Assembly (NCBI GenBank): GCA_900766005.1
Contig: CAAFTU010000095.1
Span: forward strand, 1-32,146
From: an uncultured Bacteroides sp.
Lineage (GTDB): Bacteria > Bacteroidota > Bacteroidia > Bacteroidales > Bacteroidaceae
DNA length: 32,146 nt
Direction: 5' to 3'
Position numbers and translations under genes: made by a program
Shown: positions 7,841 through 15,914 of the stretch, piece by piece
Position numbering within the stretch: the stretch's first letter is position 1
How the letters are laid out: every line of letters starts with the position of its first letter
Notes under the pieces: model-generated
Told to the model about the DNA's origin: nothing
Seen by the model: the letters and a program-made list of their open reading frames with translations, nothing else
Database searches by the model: none

Positions 7841-9514
7841 ATGGCAAAAGAACTATTAACCCCCGGTTATATCTTCGAAGCGAGTTGGGAAGTGTGTAAT
7901 AAGGTGGGGGGCATTTATACAGTGTTGTCAACAAGGGCAAAAACACTGCAAGATATTTACAAGGATAAAGTGTTTTTTATAGGCCCGGATGTGTGGGTAG
8001 GAAAAGAGAACCCCTTGTTTATAGAGAATGAAAATCTGTGTGCAGCGTGGCGTGAACATGCTTTGAAAAACGATGGCTTGAAAGTTCGTGTCGGCCGTTG
8101 GAATATCCCCGGAAACCCTATAGTCATATTAATAGATTTTTATCCGTTCTTTTCAAAGAAGAATGAAATATACGGAAAAATGTGGGAAGATTTCCAAGTA
8201 GATTCACTTCATGCATATGGAGATTACGATGAAGCATCCATGTTCTCATACGCAGCAGGAAAAACTGTTGAAAGTTTCTATCGATTCAATCTGACAGAGA
8301 ACGATAAGGTCATTTACCAGGCTCACGAGTGGATGACAGGTATGGGAGCACTTTATCTACAGAAGGCAGTCCCCGAAATAGCAACAATATTTACTACTCA
8401 TGCTACTTCTATCGGCCGTTCGATTGCCGGCAACAATAAACCTCTTTACGATTATTTATTTGCTTACAATGGTGATCAGATGGCACGTGAGCTTAATATG
8501 GAGGCTAAACACTCCATAGAGAAACAAACGGCGCATCATGTAGATTGTTTTACCACTGTTAGTGAAATCACTAATAATGAATGTAAGGAACTGTTGGAGA
8601 AACCGGCGGATGTGATTTTGATGAATGGTTTTGAAGATGATTTTGTTCCTCAAGGACGTACCTTTACTGCTAAACGTAAAAAAGCGCGCGCCACTTTGTT
8701 GAATCTTGCCAATAAGTTATTGGGAGTAAATTTGGGCGATGATACTTTGATATTAGGAACCAGTGGGCGTTATGAGTTTAAAAATAAAGGTATCAATGTA
8801 TATTTGGAAGCTTTGAATCGATTGACCCGTGACAAGAATCTGAAAAAAGAAGTACTGGCGTTTATTAATGTTCCTGGATGGGTAGGAGATCCTCGTGAGG
8901 ATTTGGTAGAACGTTTGAAAAGCAATGAAAATTATACCATTCCGTTGGAATGTCCGTTTATTACTCATTGGTTGCATAACATGAGTCACGATCAGGTACT
9001 TGATATGATGAAGTATCTGGGTATGGCAAATTCGGCTAGCGATAAAGTGAAAGTTATCTTCGTTCCCTGTTATTTGGATGGAAAAGACGGCATCATAAAT
9101 ATGGAATACTATGATTTAGTGTTGGGACATGACTTGAGTGTTTATCCTTCATATTATGAACCATGGGGATATACTCCATTGGAAAGTGTTGCTTTTCATG
9201 TGCCGACAATTACTACTGATTTGGCCGGTTTCGGACTTTGGGTGAATTCACTGAAAGGCTCGTATAGTGAACTGAAAGACGGTGTGAAAGTGATTCATCG
9301 TTCGGACTACAACTATTCTGAAGTGGCAGACGTTATAAAGGACAATATATCGGTTTTTTCCGGTATGTCTGATACTGAAATCAAAGTGATACGTAAACGT
9401 GCTGCCGATATTGCGGAAAAGGCGTTGTGGAAGCATTTCATTAAATATTATTATGAGGCTTATGATGTGGCATTGCGCAATGCACAGAAGAGACTTTTAT
9501 TAGGTGAAAATTGA
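7841..9514 (+). CDS. Glycogen synthase, GT3 (eukaryote-like) type
   Basis: Transfers glucose from a nucleotide sugar to the growing end of glycogen. The 557-residue protein resembles the GT3 family of animal and fungal glycogen synthases, not the GT5 GlgA of most bacteria. The N-terminus has ASWEVCNKVGGIYTVLSTRA, the family's donor-binding loop. The C-terminal domain has YPSYYEPWGYTPLE, the E-X7-E catalytic signature, with E440 and E448. It is much shorter than the roughly 700-residue eukaryotic enzymes, which carry extra phosphorylated tails. The last helices (VIRKRAADIAEKALW) correspond to the eukaryotic glucose-6-phosphate arginine helix but keep only part of the arginine pattern. It is first in a two-gene unit with alpha-glucan phosphorylase. 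Which sugar nucleotide it uses cannot be read from sequence. Confidence 0.93.
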   Translation: MAKELLTPGYIFEASWEVCNKVGGIYTVLSTRAKTLQDIYKDKVFFIGPDVWVGKENPLFIENENLCAAWREHALKNDGLKVRVGRWNIPGNPIVILIDFYPFFSKKNEIYGKMWEDFQVDSLHAYGDYDEASMFSYAAGKTVESFYRFNLTENDKVIYQAHEWMTGMGALYLQKAVPEIATIFTTHATSIGRSIAGNNKPLYDYLFAYNGDQMARELNMEAKHSIEKQTAHHVDCFTTVSEITNNECKELLEKPADVILMNGFEDDFVPQGRTFTAKRKKARATLLNLANKLLGVNLGDDTLILGTSGRYEFKNKGINVYLEALNRLTRDKNLKKEVLAFINVPGWVGDPREDLVERLKSNENYTIPLECPFITHWLHNMSHDQVLDMMKYLGMANSASDKVKVIFVPCYLDGKDGIINMEYYDLVLGHDLSVYPSYYEPWGYTPLESVAFHVPTITTDLAGFGLWVNSLKGSYSELKDGVKVIHRSDYNYSEVADVIKDNISVFSGMSDTEIKVIRKRAADIAEKALWKHFIKYYYEAYDVALRNAQKRLLLGEN

Positions 9515-9541
9515 ATATAATATTAATATAATTAGAGAGAC

Positions 9542-12106
9542 ATGAAAATCAAGATTAGTAATGCAAATACTCCTACCTGGAAAGACGTTACAGTAAAATC
9601 ACGTATTCCTGAGGAATTGAAAAAGTTAGAAGAATTAGCACGCAACATCTGGTGGGCATGGAACTACGAGGCAATTGAGTTGTTTAGAGATTTAGACCCG
9701 GCGTTGTGGAAAGAAGCCGGACAGAATCCTGTAGTTCTTTTGGAGCGATTGAGCTATGAGACACTGGAAAAACTGGCAAAGGATAAAAATATCCTGAAAC
9801 GCATGAACGATGTATATGCAAAGTTTAGAGCTTATATGGATGTACAGCCCGACGCCAAGCGTCCTTCTGTGGCTTATTTCTGTATGGAGTATGGTTTGAC
9901 ACATGTTCTGAAAATCTATTCGGGTGGTTTGGGTATCTTGGCAGGTGATTACCTGAAAGAAGCATCAGACAGCAACGTAGATATGTGTGGTGTCGGATTC
10001 TTGTATCGCTATGGATATTTTACTCAAAGTCTTTCGATGGACGGACAGCAGGTAGCAGGATACGAAGCTCAGAACTTCGGTAGCTTACCTATCGAACGTG
10101 TGTTGGATGAAAACGGACAACCGATGGTTATCGATGTTCCTTATCTGAACTATTTCGTTCATGCTTATGTGTGGAAAGTCAATGTAGGTCGTGTTCCTTT
10201 GTATCTGTTGGATACAGATAATGAAATGAACAGCGAGTTCGATCGTCCTATTACTTACCAACTTTATGGAGGTGACTGGGAAAACCGTTTGAAACAAGAG
10301 ATATTATTGGGTATCGGTGGCGTATTGATGCTGAAGAAACTGGGTATCAAGAAAGATATTTATCATTGTAATGAGGGACATGCTGCATTATGCAACGTTC
10401 AGCGTTTGTGTGATTATGTAGAAGGTGGTTTGACATTCGAACAGTCTTTGGAAGTAGTTCGTTCTTCTTCTCTTTATACTGTTCATACTCCGGTGCCTGC
10501 CGGTCATGACTACTTTGATGAAGGTTTGTTTGGTAAGTACATGGGTGGTTATCCGCAACGTATGGGCATCAGCTGGCAGGATTTGATGGATATGGGACGT
10601 ATCAATCCGGGAGATGCCGGAGAACGTTTTTGTATGTCTACTTTTGCTTGCAACACTTGTCAGGAAGTAAACGGTGTGAGCTGGTTGCACGGAAAAGTAT
10701 CTCAGGAGATGTTCTCAGGTATTTGGAAAGGCTATTTCCCCGAAGAAAGCCATGTAGGTTATGTAACCAATGGTGTTCACTTCCCCACTTGGAGTGCGAC
10801 AGAATGGAAGAAACTGTATGCCAAACATTTTGCTCCCAACTTTATGGAAGACCAGTCTAATGAAAAAATTTGGGAAGCTATTTATAATGTGGCTGACGAA
10901 GAAATCTGGGCAACTCGTCAAGCTTTGAAGAACAAATTGGTAGATCATATCCGTAAACAGTTCAGCGAAAGCTGGTTGAAGAATCAAGGTGATCCTTCAC
11001 GCATTGTTTCTTTGATGGAAAAGATCAATCCGAATGCGTTGATGATAGGTTTTGCCCGTCGTTTTGCTACTTACAAGCGTGCACACCTGTTGTTTACTGA
11101 TATTGACCGTTTGGCTAAGATTGTGAACAATCCTGACTATCCGGTACAATTCTTATTTGCCGGTAAAGCTCATCCGCACGATGGTGCCGGTCAGGGATTG
11201 ATTAAGAAGATTGTAGAAATCTCTCGTCGTCCTGAGTTCTTGGGCAAAATCATCTTCTTGGAAAACTATGATATGCAGTTGGCTCGTCGTTTAGTGTCAG
11301 GTGTTGATATTTGGATGAACACTCCGACCCGTCCTTTGGAAGCATCAGGAACATCAGGCGAGAAAGCTTTGATGAATGGTGTTGTGAACTTCTCTGTACT
11401 CGACGGATGGTGGTTGGAAGGCTACCGTGAAGGTGCAGGATGGGCGTTGACAGAAAAACGTACTTATCAGAACCAGGAGCATCAAGACCAGTTGGATGCT
11501 GCTACTATCTATAGTATTTTGGAAAATGAAATCCTGCCGTTGTACTATGCACGTAACCGCAAGGGCTATTCTGAAGGTTGGGTGAAGACTATCAAGAACT
11601 CTATTGCTCAGGTAGCTCCTCATTATACTATGAAGCGTCAGTTGGATGATTACTATTCTAAATTCTATACCAAAGAAGCTAAACGTTTCAAAGAATTGGT
11701 AGCTAACGACTATGCTAAAGCAAAAGAAATTGCCGCATGGAAGGAAAAGGTTGCCGAATTGTGGGATTCTATTGAAATTGTTTCCTGCGAAAAGAATGAA
11801 GAATTGGCAAGTGGTAACATCGAAACCGGTAAAGAATATACTATTACTTATGTAGTGGATGAAAAAGGACTGGATGATGCCGTAGGTATTGAACTGGTTA
11901 CTACTTACACCAATGCTGAAGGTAAAGAACATATCTATTCTGTAGAGCCGATGGAAGTAATCAAGAAAGAAGGTAATCTGTACACATTCCAGTGTAAACA
12001 CAGTCTTTCTAACTCCGGCAGCTTTAAGGTTGCATACCGTATGTACCCGAAGAACGTAGATCTGCCTCACCGCCAGGATTTCTGCTATGTTCGTTGGTTC
12101 GTATAA
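9542..12106 (+). CDS. glgP: Alpha-glucan (glycogen) phosphorylase, GT35
   Basis: Pyridoxal-phosphate enzyme releasing glucose-1-phosphate from the non-reducing ends of glycogen. The 854-residue protein has the N-terminal extension seen in the short bacterial/archaeal alpha-glucan phosphorylase subfamily (NIWWAWNYEAIELFRDLDP near residues 40-60). Other visible motifs are YFCMEYGL, YSGGLGILAGD and HCNEGHAAL. The cofactor lysine is K608 in EASGTSGEKALMNG, followed by SVLDGWW. After about residue 740 there is a beta-rich C-terminal extension. It starts 27 bases after glycogen synthase, so synthesis and breakdown are encoded together. A strong terminator follows. Confidence 0.96.
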   Translation: MKIKISNANTPTWKDVTVKSRIPEELKKLEELARNIWWAWNYEAIELFRDLDPALWKEAGQNPVVLLERLSYETLEKLAKDKNILKRMNDVYAKFRAYMDVQPDAKRPSVAYFCMEYGLTHVLKIYSGGLGILAGDYLKEASDSNVDMCGVGFLYRYGYFTQSLSMDGQQVAGYEAQNFGSLPIERVLDENGQPMVIDVPYLNYFVHAYVWKVNVGRVPLYLLDTDNEMNSEFDRPITYQLYGGDWENRLKQEILLGIGGVLMLKKLGIKKDIYHCNEGHAALCNVQRLCDYVEGGLTFEQSLEVVRSSSLYTVHTPVPAGHDYFDEGLFGKYMGGYPQRMGISWQDLMDMGRINPGDAGERFCMSTFACNTCQEVNGVSWLHGKVSQEMFSGIWKGYFPEESHVGYVTNGVHFPTWSATEWKKLYAKHFAPNFMEDQSNEKIWEAIYNVADEEIWATRQALKNKLVDHIRKQFSESWLKNQGDPSRIVSLMEKINPNALMIGFARRFATYKRAHLLFTDIDRLAKIVNNPDYPVQFLFAGKAHPHDGAGQGLIKKIVEISRRPEFLGKIIFLENYDMQLARRLVSGVDIWMNTPTRPLEASGTSGEKALMNGVVNFSVLDGWWLEGYREGAGWALTEKRTYQNQEHQDQLDAATIYSILENEILPLYYARNRKGYSEGWVKTIKNSIAQVAPHYTMKRQLDDYYSKFYTKEAKRFKELVANDYAKAKEIAAWKEKVAELWDSIEIVSCEKNEELASGNIETGKEYTITYVVDEKGLDDAVGIELVTTYTNAEGKEHIYSVEPMEVIKKEGNLYTFQCKHSLSNSGSFKVAYRMYPKNVDLPHRQDFCYVRWFV

Positions 12107-12156
12107 TTCATTGAAATCACTTTTCTGTTTTTAAAGCGATTTCATAATAATATAAT

Positions 12157-12193
12157 AAGAGAGCCGGTCAGATTTGGAACCGGCTCTCTTTTC
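12157..12193 (+). terminator. Strong terminator after glgP
   Basis: A perfect 12-bp stem, AAGAGAGCCGGT (12157-12168) with ACCGGCTCTCTT (12179-12190), has a 10-base loop and ends in a T-run. It lies 50 bases past the glgP stop. A weaker imperfect hairpin (about 12113-12143) precedes it. Confidence 0.92.
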
Positions 12194-12458
12194 TATTATT
12201 CTCCTTTCACACATAACAGGTGTTGAAACGTCCTATTCAAGGGAATCCTGTGTGAAAGCTATCTTCCTTGTGATATAGAAAGGGAATGTGTCAAAACTAT
12301 GGTCTATCCCATCATCAGCTGTAGGGGCAGGGTTTGCCTGCCCGAAGACACAAAGTCAACTGTTTTCGGGCGAGCGAACCTTGCCCCTACGAGCTAAACG
12401 ACAGCATTATCCACGTTTTGAATTCAACCCCTTTCCGTTTATAAATCTTGCTTTTCTC
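12194..12458. other. Gene-free stretch between glgP terminator and the thioredoxin lipoprotein gene
   Basis: About 265 bases with no credible coding region. It holds a large REP-like palindrome (12321-12390). It also holds a 9-bp inverted pair (CTTTCACAC 12204-12212 / GTGTGAAAG 12250-12258) separated by 37 bases, possibly a worn-down relative or chance. No promoter box pointing into either neighbour was found. Confidence 0.6.
12321..12390. repeat. REP-like palindromic element 1
   Basis: The left arm 12321-12346 begins GTAGGGGCAGGG and the right arm 12365-12390 ends TTGCCCCTAC. They are complementary at 22 of 26 positions around an 18-base spacer. Flanking AGCTG and GAGCT extend the symmetry. 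The core TAGGGGCAG is shared with the element at 24983-25010. This architecture (intergenic, G-rich palindromic arms) fits REP/BIME-type repeats mobilised by RAYT transposases. As RNA it would fold strongly and may stop transcription of the lipoprotein gene, which ends 69 bases away. Confidence 0.8.
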
Positions 12459-13553
12459 TTATTTTAAGAGCTCGCTTAATTTTGCTTTAATATCTTCACC
12501 GCGCAGGTTGCGTGCTACGATGGTACCTTCTTGATCAACTAAAACAGTGGCAGGAATAGAATTTACGCCATACAGTTTTGCACCTGCATTGTTCCAGCCT
12601 TGCAAATCAGACATCTGCGGCCATGTGATATCGAGAGCAGTGATAGCTTCTTTCCATTTATCCAGATTGTTATCCAGAGAAACGCCCACGATACCGAAGC
12701 CCTTATTCTTGAATTCTTTGTAAGCGGCAACTACATTCGGCATTTCTTTGCGACAAGGTCCGCACCAGCTGGCCCAGAAATCAATCAATGTATATTTGTT
12801 CTTGCTTATGAAATCGGATAACTTCACTGTTTGTCCTTCAGGAGTATCCATAGAGAAATCGATGTATTTCTGACCTACAGCTGTCTTTTCTACAGTTTCA
12901 ATATGCTTCTTCAGTTTAACGATACGGTCATTATTGGCAAACTGGGCAGGAATCTTTTCAACTAAAGATTTTTGTTTGTCCAATTCGAATGCGGCAGCAT
13001 AAGAAGGAAGTAATTGTATACCTACTGCATTTGTAATGTTAGCTTCGATAGTGTTGAAGACCATATCCATGGCAATGCTGTCTTTCTTTTCTATTTCTTT
13101 CATTACGTTTTCACGCTGTTCGTCAGTCAAGGTAGAGTCAGACATTGCGCTACGATACATGTCATTCATTTCTTTGCTCATAGCGATGAAGTTATCTTTG
13201 AACTGCTGATAAGTATCATTGTTTGCAGTACCGCCGATTTTGTTTTCTTCGCCCAGTGCAACAGTGATATTTCCGTTTTCGAGGAAGAAATCGGCACGGT
13301 TACGTTTTCCGTCTTTTGCATAGATGATAAAGCAATTTGTTGCTGTGTCCTGTCTTCCGGTGAATGTGAAAGTACCTCCTGCTACAGTGGTAGAATCCAA
13401 TTTTACCCAGTCGCCATTCTTATATTCCTGCAAATAAATAGTGTCGCCATCGGCAAGACCTTCTACTGTTCCCGATACTTTGTAAGCGGGTGAATTGTTG
13501 CATGCAGTGAAAGCTAAGCTTCCTACAGCCAATAAATAAACTAATTTTTTCAT
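12459..13553 (-). CDS. Thioredoxin-fold (TlpA/ResA-like) lipoprotein with N-terminal DUF4369-like domain
   Basis: Probable cell-envelope thiol-disulfide oxidoreductase. The chosen start (13553) gives 364 residues and a lipoprotein signal, MKKLVYLLAVGSLAFTAC, with the lipid-bearing cysteine at 18. An upstream ATG at 13580 overlaps the -7 promoter box, so it is unlikely to be used. The N-terminal 130 residues look like the DUF4369 beta domain (VSGTVEGLADGDTIYLQEY). A helical middle follows. The C-terminal TlpA/AhpC-TSA domain carries the redox motif WCGPC at 263-267 (C264, C267) and the cis-proline region NSIPATVLVD. This domain pair is common in Bacteroidota. The substrate is unknown. It is monocistronic and divergent from the downstream histidine kinase. 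Confidence 0.92.
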   Translation of the reverse strand: MKKLVYLLAVGSLAFTACNNSPAYKVSGTVEGLADGDTIYLQEYKNGDWVKLDSTTVAGGTFTFTGRQDTATNCFIIYAKDGKRNRADFFLENGNITVALGEENKIGGTANNDTYQQFKDNFIAMSKEMNDMYRSAMSDSTLTDEQRENVMKEIEKKDSIAMDMVFNTIEANITNAVGIQLLPSYAAAFELDKQKSLVEKIPAQFANNDRIVKLKKHIETVEKTAVGQKYIDFSMDTPEGQTVKLSDFISKNKYTLIDFWASWCGPCRKEMPNVVAAYKEFKNKGFGIVGVSLDNNLDKWKEAITALDITWPQMSDLQGWNNAGAKLYGVNSIPATVLVDQEGTIVARNLRGEDIKAKLSELLK

Positions 13554-13577
13554 TGTGATGATATTATAATTTGAACG

Positions 13578-13585
13578 CAAAGATA
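13578..13585 (-). promoter_or_regulatory. -7 promoter box of the thioredoxin lipoprotein gene
   Basis: The minus strand reads TATCTTTG here, an exact TAnnTTTG match, about 25 bases upstream of the ATG at 13553. No clear -33 TTTG was found at the right spacing. Confidence 0.6.
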
Positions 13586-13702
13586 GTTACTTAATTAATA
13601 CAGAAGAGAAAAAAAGGTTTTTATTTTCATCTGCTCATTAATAATATATAGAATATTATGTGTTTTTTGCAGGATAATGTGACTGCGTTTGTTTCAAATG
13701 GT

Positions 13703-13710
13703 TATCTTTG
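13703..13710 (+). promoter_or_regulatory. -7 promoter box of the PAS histidine kinase gene
   Basis: TATCTTTG matches TAnnTTTG exactly. Transcription would start near 13717. This places the in-frame ATG at 13708 inside the promoter and supports the ATG at 13732 as the true start. No well-spaced -33 box is visible. Confidence 0.6.
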
Positions 13711-13731
13711 TACCTAAATACCATTCGCAAA

Positions 13732-15771
13732 ATGTTAATACCGAGTCTTGCATTAATTACTATCCTGTTCCTTTTGTTAGTATGGGCTACTATCAGAGAA
13801 AGAGTTATGGCTAAAGAAATAAAGTTGGCTAAGCAGTTCTATGCTGCCATCTGGAATAATGCCCATGAGTTTATATTCTTGATAGACAAGACTTCGCATG
13901 TCACCAAGACCAATTATTACACAGTTTGCAAGATGCCTCCCCGGGAAGACCGGAAATGTTTCGGGGAGATATTGCAATGTCGCTATGCGCGTGAGGCAGA
14001 TAACTGCAATAAGCACGAGAAGTGTCGCGACTGCATAATAAGGAGTAAGATAAGCGAGACGTTTAAGAGTCGCGGCAGCTTCAGCAATTTCGAGACTACA
14101 ATGGATATTCAGATATCTTCCCGTCCTGCCGGTCTTTACAGCATGATGGTTTCGGGGCGTTATCTGTCGCTCAATGGTCATGATTATGTGATACTTACCG
14201 TTCATGATATCAGTGAGGAACGTGCTTTGGAGTCCTCGTTGAAGCACAGCAATGAAAAGTTTCTTTGTTTCTTTGAAAATGCGACCGTAGGCTGTGCCAT
14301 TTGTGATAAGGAAGGCACTTTGATAGAAGTGAATGATGCCTATGTGGAGTATATGGGCTTAAGCTCCAAGGCAGATGCGGTTAATCAGCTCAATATTTAT
14401 ACTAATCCCTGTATCAATCCCGAATTTAAGGAGATGATGAGAACCGGCATTCCGGTATCGGGTGAAGTGAAATATGATTATGAAATAATCAACCGGACTT
14501 ATGTAAAGAGTCGCCATAAGGATGTGCACTATTTCCGCTTCATTGTGAATTATCTGAGAGATGCAGCGGGTAACGTGGAGAATATCTTGATTGTGTGGGT
14601 AGAGAATACTTTGATTCATAAAACATTACGTCAGAATAAGAACTTTCACGAGATGATTGGTGCATCTTCATCCGCTTCCAAGATAGGCTTTTCGTCCATC
14701 AACTTATTGAAGAACGAACAGCTGGTGACACCGGAATATCTGAGGAATTTGGGGATATCTGAAGAAATAGATTTGCGCACCATTTTCTCTCATATGAAAT
14801 ATGCGGATGAGGACGCATCCCGACAGCAGCAGGTATTTATGGACTACGTGGAGAAAGCTAAACATGAAAGGGTGGAACCTTTAGAAAGGAATATACATCT
14901 GATAGTAGATGGCGAACCCAGGTGGATTAAGCAATACCTCATTCAGCAGACATTCGATCCGGATAATGGAAACATTGTTCTGTTGGGAGTAAATGTTGAT
15001 ATCAATGAGCAGAAGAAAACAGAAGAGGCACTGCGCGAGGCAAAAGAAAAAGCCGAAAGCTCAGATAAGTTGAAGTCTGCTTTTGTGGCGAATATGAGCC
15101 ATGAGATTCGCACTCCTTTAAATGCGATTGTGGGTTTTGCCAATCTGTTGGTTACTTCGGAAGACAAAGAAGATTTTGATAACTTCAAGCAGATTATTGA
15201 GCAGAACAGTAACCAGCTTTTGCAATTGATAGGAGATATTCTTGATCTCTCGAAGATAGAGTCGGATACGTTGGATTTTGTGTGGAGTAATGTAAATATC
15301 AATGCCATGATGTATGAGTTGGAAAAGATATTCCAAATGCGAAATGCCGCCAATCCTGATGTTGTGATAAAATGTGTGGCAAGTGTGGGCGACTGCGTGA
15401 TACGTACAGACCGCCAGCGGCTGATTCAAGTGGTGTCCAATTTGATGACCAATGCCATTAAGTTTACCACACAGGGCAGCATTATTATGGGGTACGAAAA
15501 GCGGAAGGAAGAAATCTATTTCTATGTGAAGGATACCGGTTGCGGTATTCCGGAAGAAAATCAAAGTCAGATATTTGAGCGTTTTGTCCAGTTGGATAGC
15601 TTTAAACAAGGCACCGGTCTGGGACTTCCGATATGCAGCAGTATTGTCAGGGCAATGGGAGGTAAGATAGGTGTGAACTCTAAGCCGGGAGAAGGATCGA
15701 CTTTCTGGTTTATATTGCCCGAATGTCCGCCGGTGAGAAACGAATCGGAATCACGAAAACACAGCTTTTGA
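13732..15771 (+). CDS. Membrane-anchored PAS sensor histidine kinase with cysteine cluster
   Basis: Sensor kinase that would autophosphorylate and pass phosphate to an unknown response regulator. The chosen start gives 679 residues; the ATG at 13708 overlaps the -7 promoter box. One membrane span (about residues 3-20, LIPSLALITILFLLLVWA) is followed directly by a cytoplasmic PAS-like domain. That domain carries six cysteines in 36 residues: C66, C76, C83, C92, C98, C101. A second PAS domain (about 175-300) and a less clear PAS-like region (300-430) follow. HisKA has the phosphorylated H457 in NMSHEIRTPLNAIVGFANLL. The ATPase domain has NLMTNAIKFT, DTGCGIP and GTGLGLPI. There is no receiver domain and no regulator gene beside it, so it is an orphan kinase. 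The pot genes downstream have their own promoter. Confidence 0.93.
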   Translation: MLIPSLALITILFLLLVWATIRERVMAKEIKLAKQFYAAIWNNAHEFIFLIDKTSHVTKTNYYTVCKMPPREDRKCFGEILQCRYAREADNCNKHEKCRDCIIRSKISETFKSRGSFSNFETTMDIQISSRPAGLYSMMVSGRYLSLNGHDYVILTVHDISEERALESSLKHSNEKFLCFFENATVGCAICDKEGTLIEVNDAYVEYMGLSSKADAVNQLNIYTNPCINPEFKEMMRTGIPVSGEVKYDYEIINRTYVKSRHKDVHYFRFIVNYLRDAAGNVENILIVWVENTLIHKTLRQNKNFHEMIGASSSASKIGFSSINLLKNEQLVTPEYLRNLGISEEIDLRTIFSHMKYADEDASRQQQVFMDYVEKAKHERVEPLERNIHLIVDGEPRWIKQYLIQQTFDPDNGNIVLLGVNVDINEQKKTEEALREAKEKAESSDKLKSAFVANMSHEIRTPLNAIVGFANLLVTSEDKEDFDNFKQIIEQNSNQLLQLIGDILDLSKIESDTLDFVWSNVNINAMMYELEKIFQMRNAANPDVVIKCVASVGDCVIRTDRQRLIQVVSNLMTNAIKFTTQGSIIMGYEKRKEEIYFYVKDTGCGIPEENQSQIFERFVQLDSFKQGTGLGLPICSSIVRAMGGKIGVNSKPGEGSTFWFILPECPPVRNESESRKHSF

Positions 15772-15859
15772 TTTTGTTGTCGCTTCCGGTTTATGAGCGT
15801 ATATATGTATTCCCGGCATATTCCCGTTTCAATGTAGCTGATAATTATGATTATTTCTT

Positions 15860-15867
15860 TATCTTTG
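15860..15867 (+). promoter_or_regulatory. -7 promoter box of the pot operon
   Basis: TATCTTTG matches TAnnTTTG in the 143-base gap after the kinase gene. It implies a start near 15874 and a leader of about 40 bases. It shows that the potA reading frame upstream of 15915 is not translated. No -33 box was recognised. Confidence 0.6.
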
Positions 15868-15914
15868 CCGACCGAAAATGTAGAGGCGTTTTTCGTCCGG
15901 TTACCAAAAGTAGT

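Noticed and set aside
12204..12258. Inverted pair CTTTCACAC / GTGTGAAAG as a third REP-like element
   Set aside because: Only 9 bp with a 37-base spacer and no shared core with the two G-rich palindromes; cannot be told from chance.
13554..13580. Upstream ATG for the thioredoxin lipoprotein (nine extra residues)
   Set aside because: It overlaps the -7 box at 13578-13585 and would put polar residues before a perfectly good lipoprotein signal.
15723..15914. N-terminal extension of PotA by 64 residues
   Set aside because: The extension overlaps the end of the kinase gene, crosses a promoter box at 15860-15867, and does not look like an ABC ATPase N-terminus; family proteins begin near MQQSNYIIEVKNVSK.
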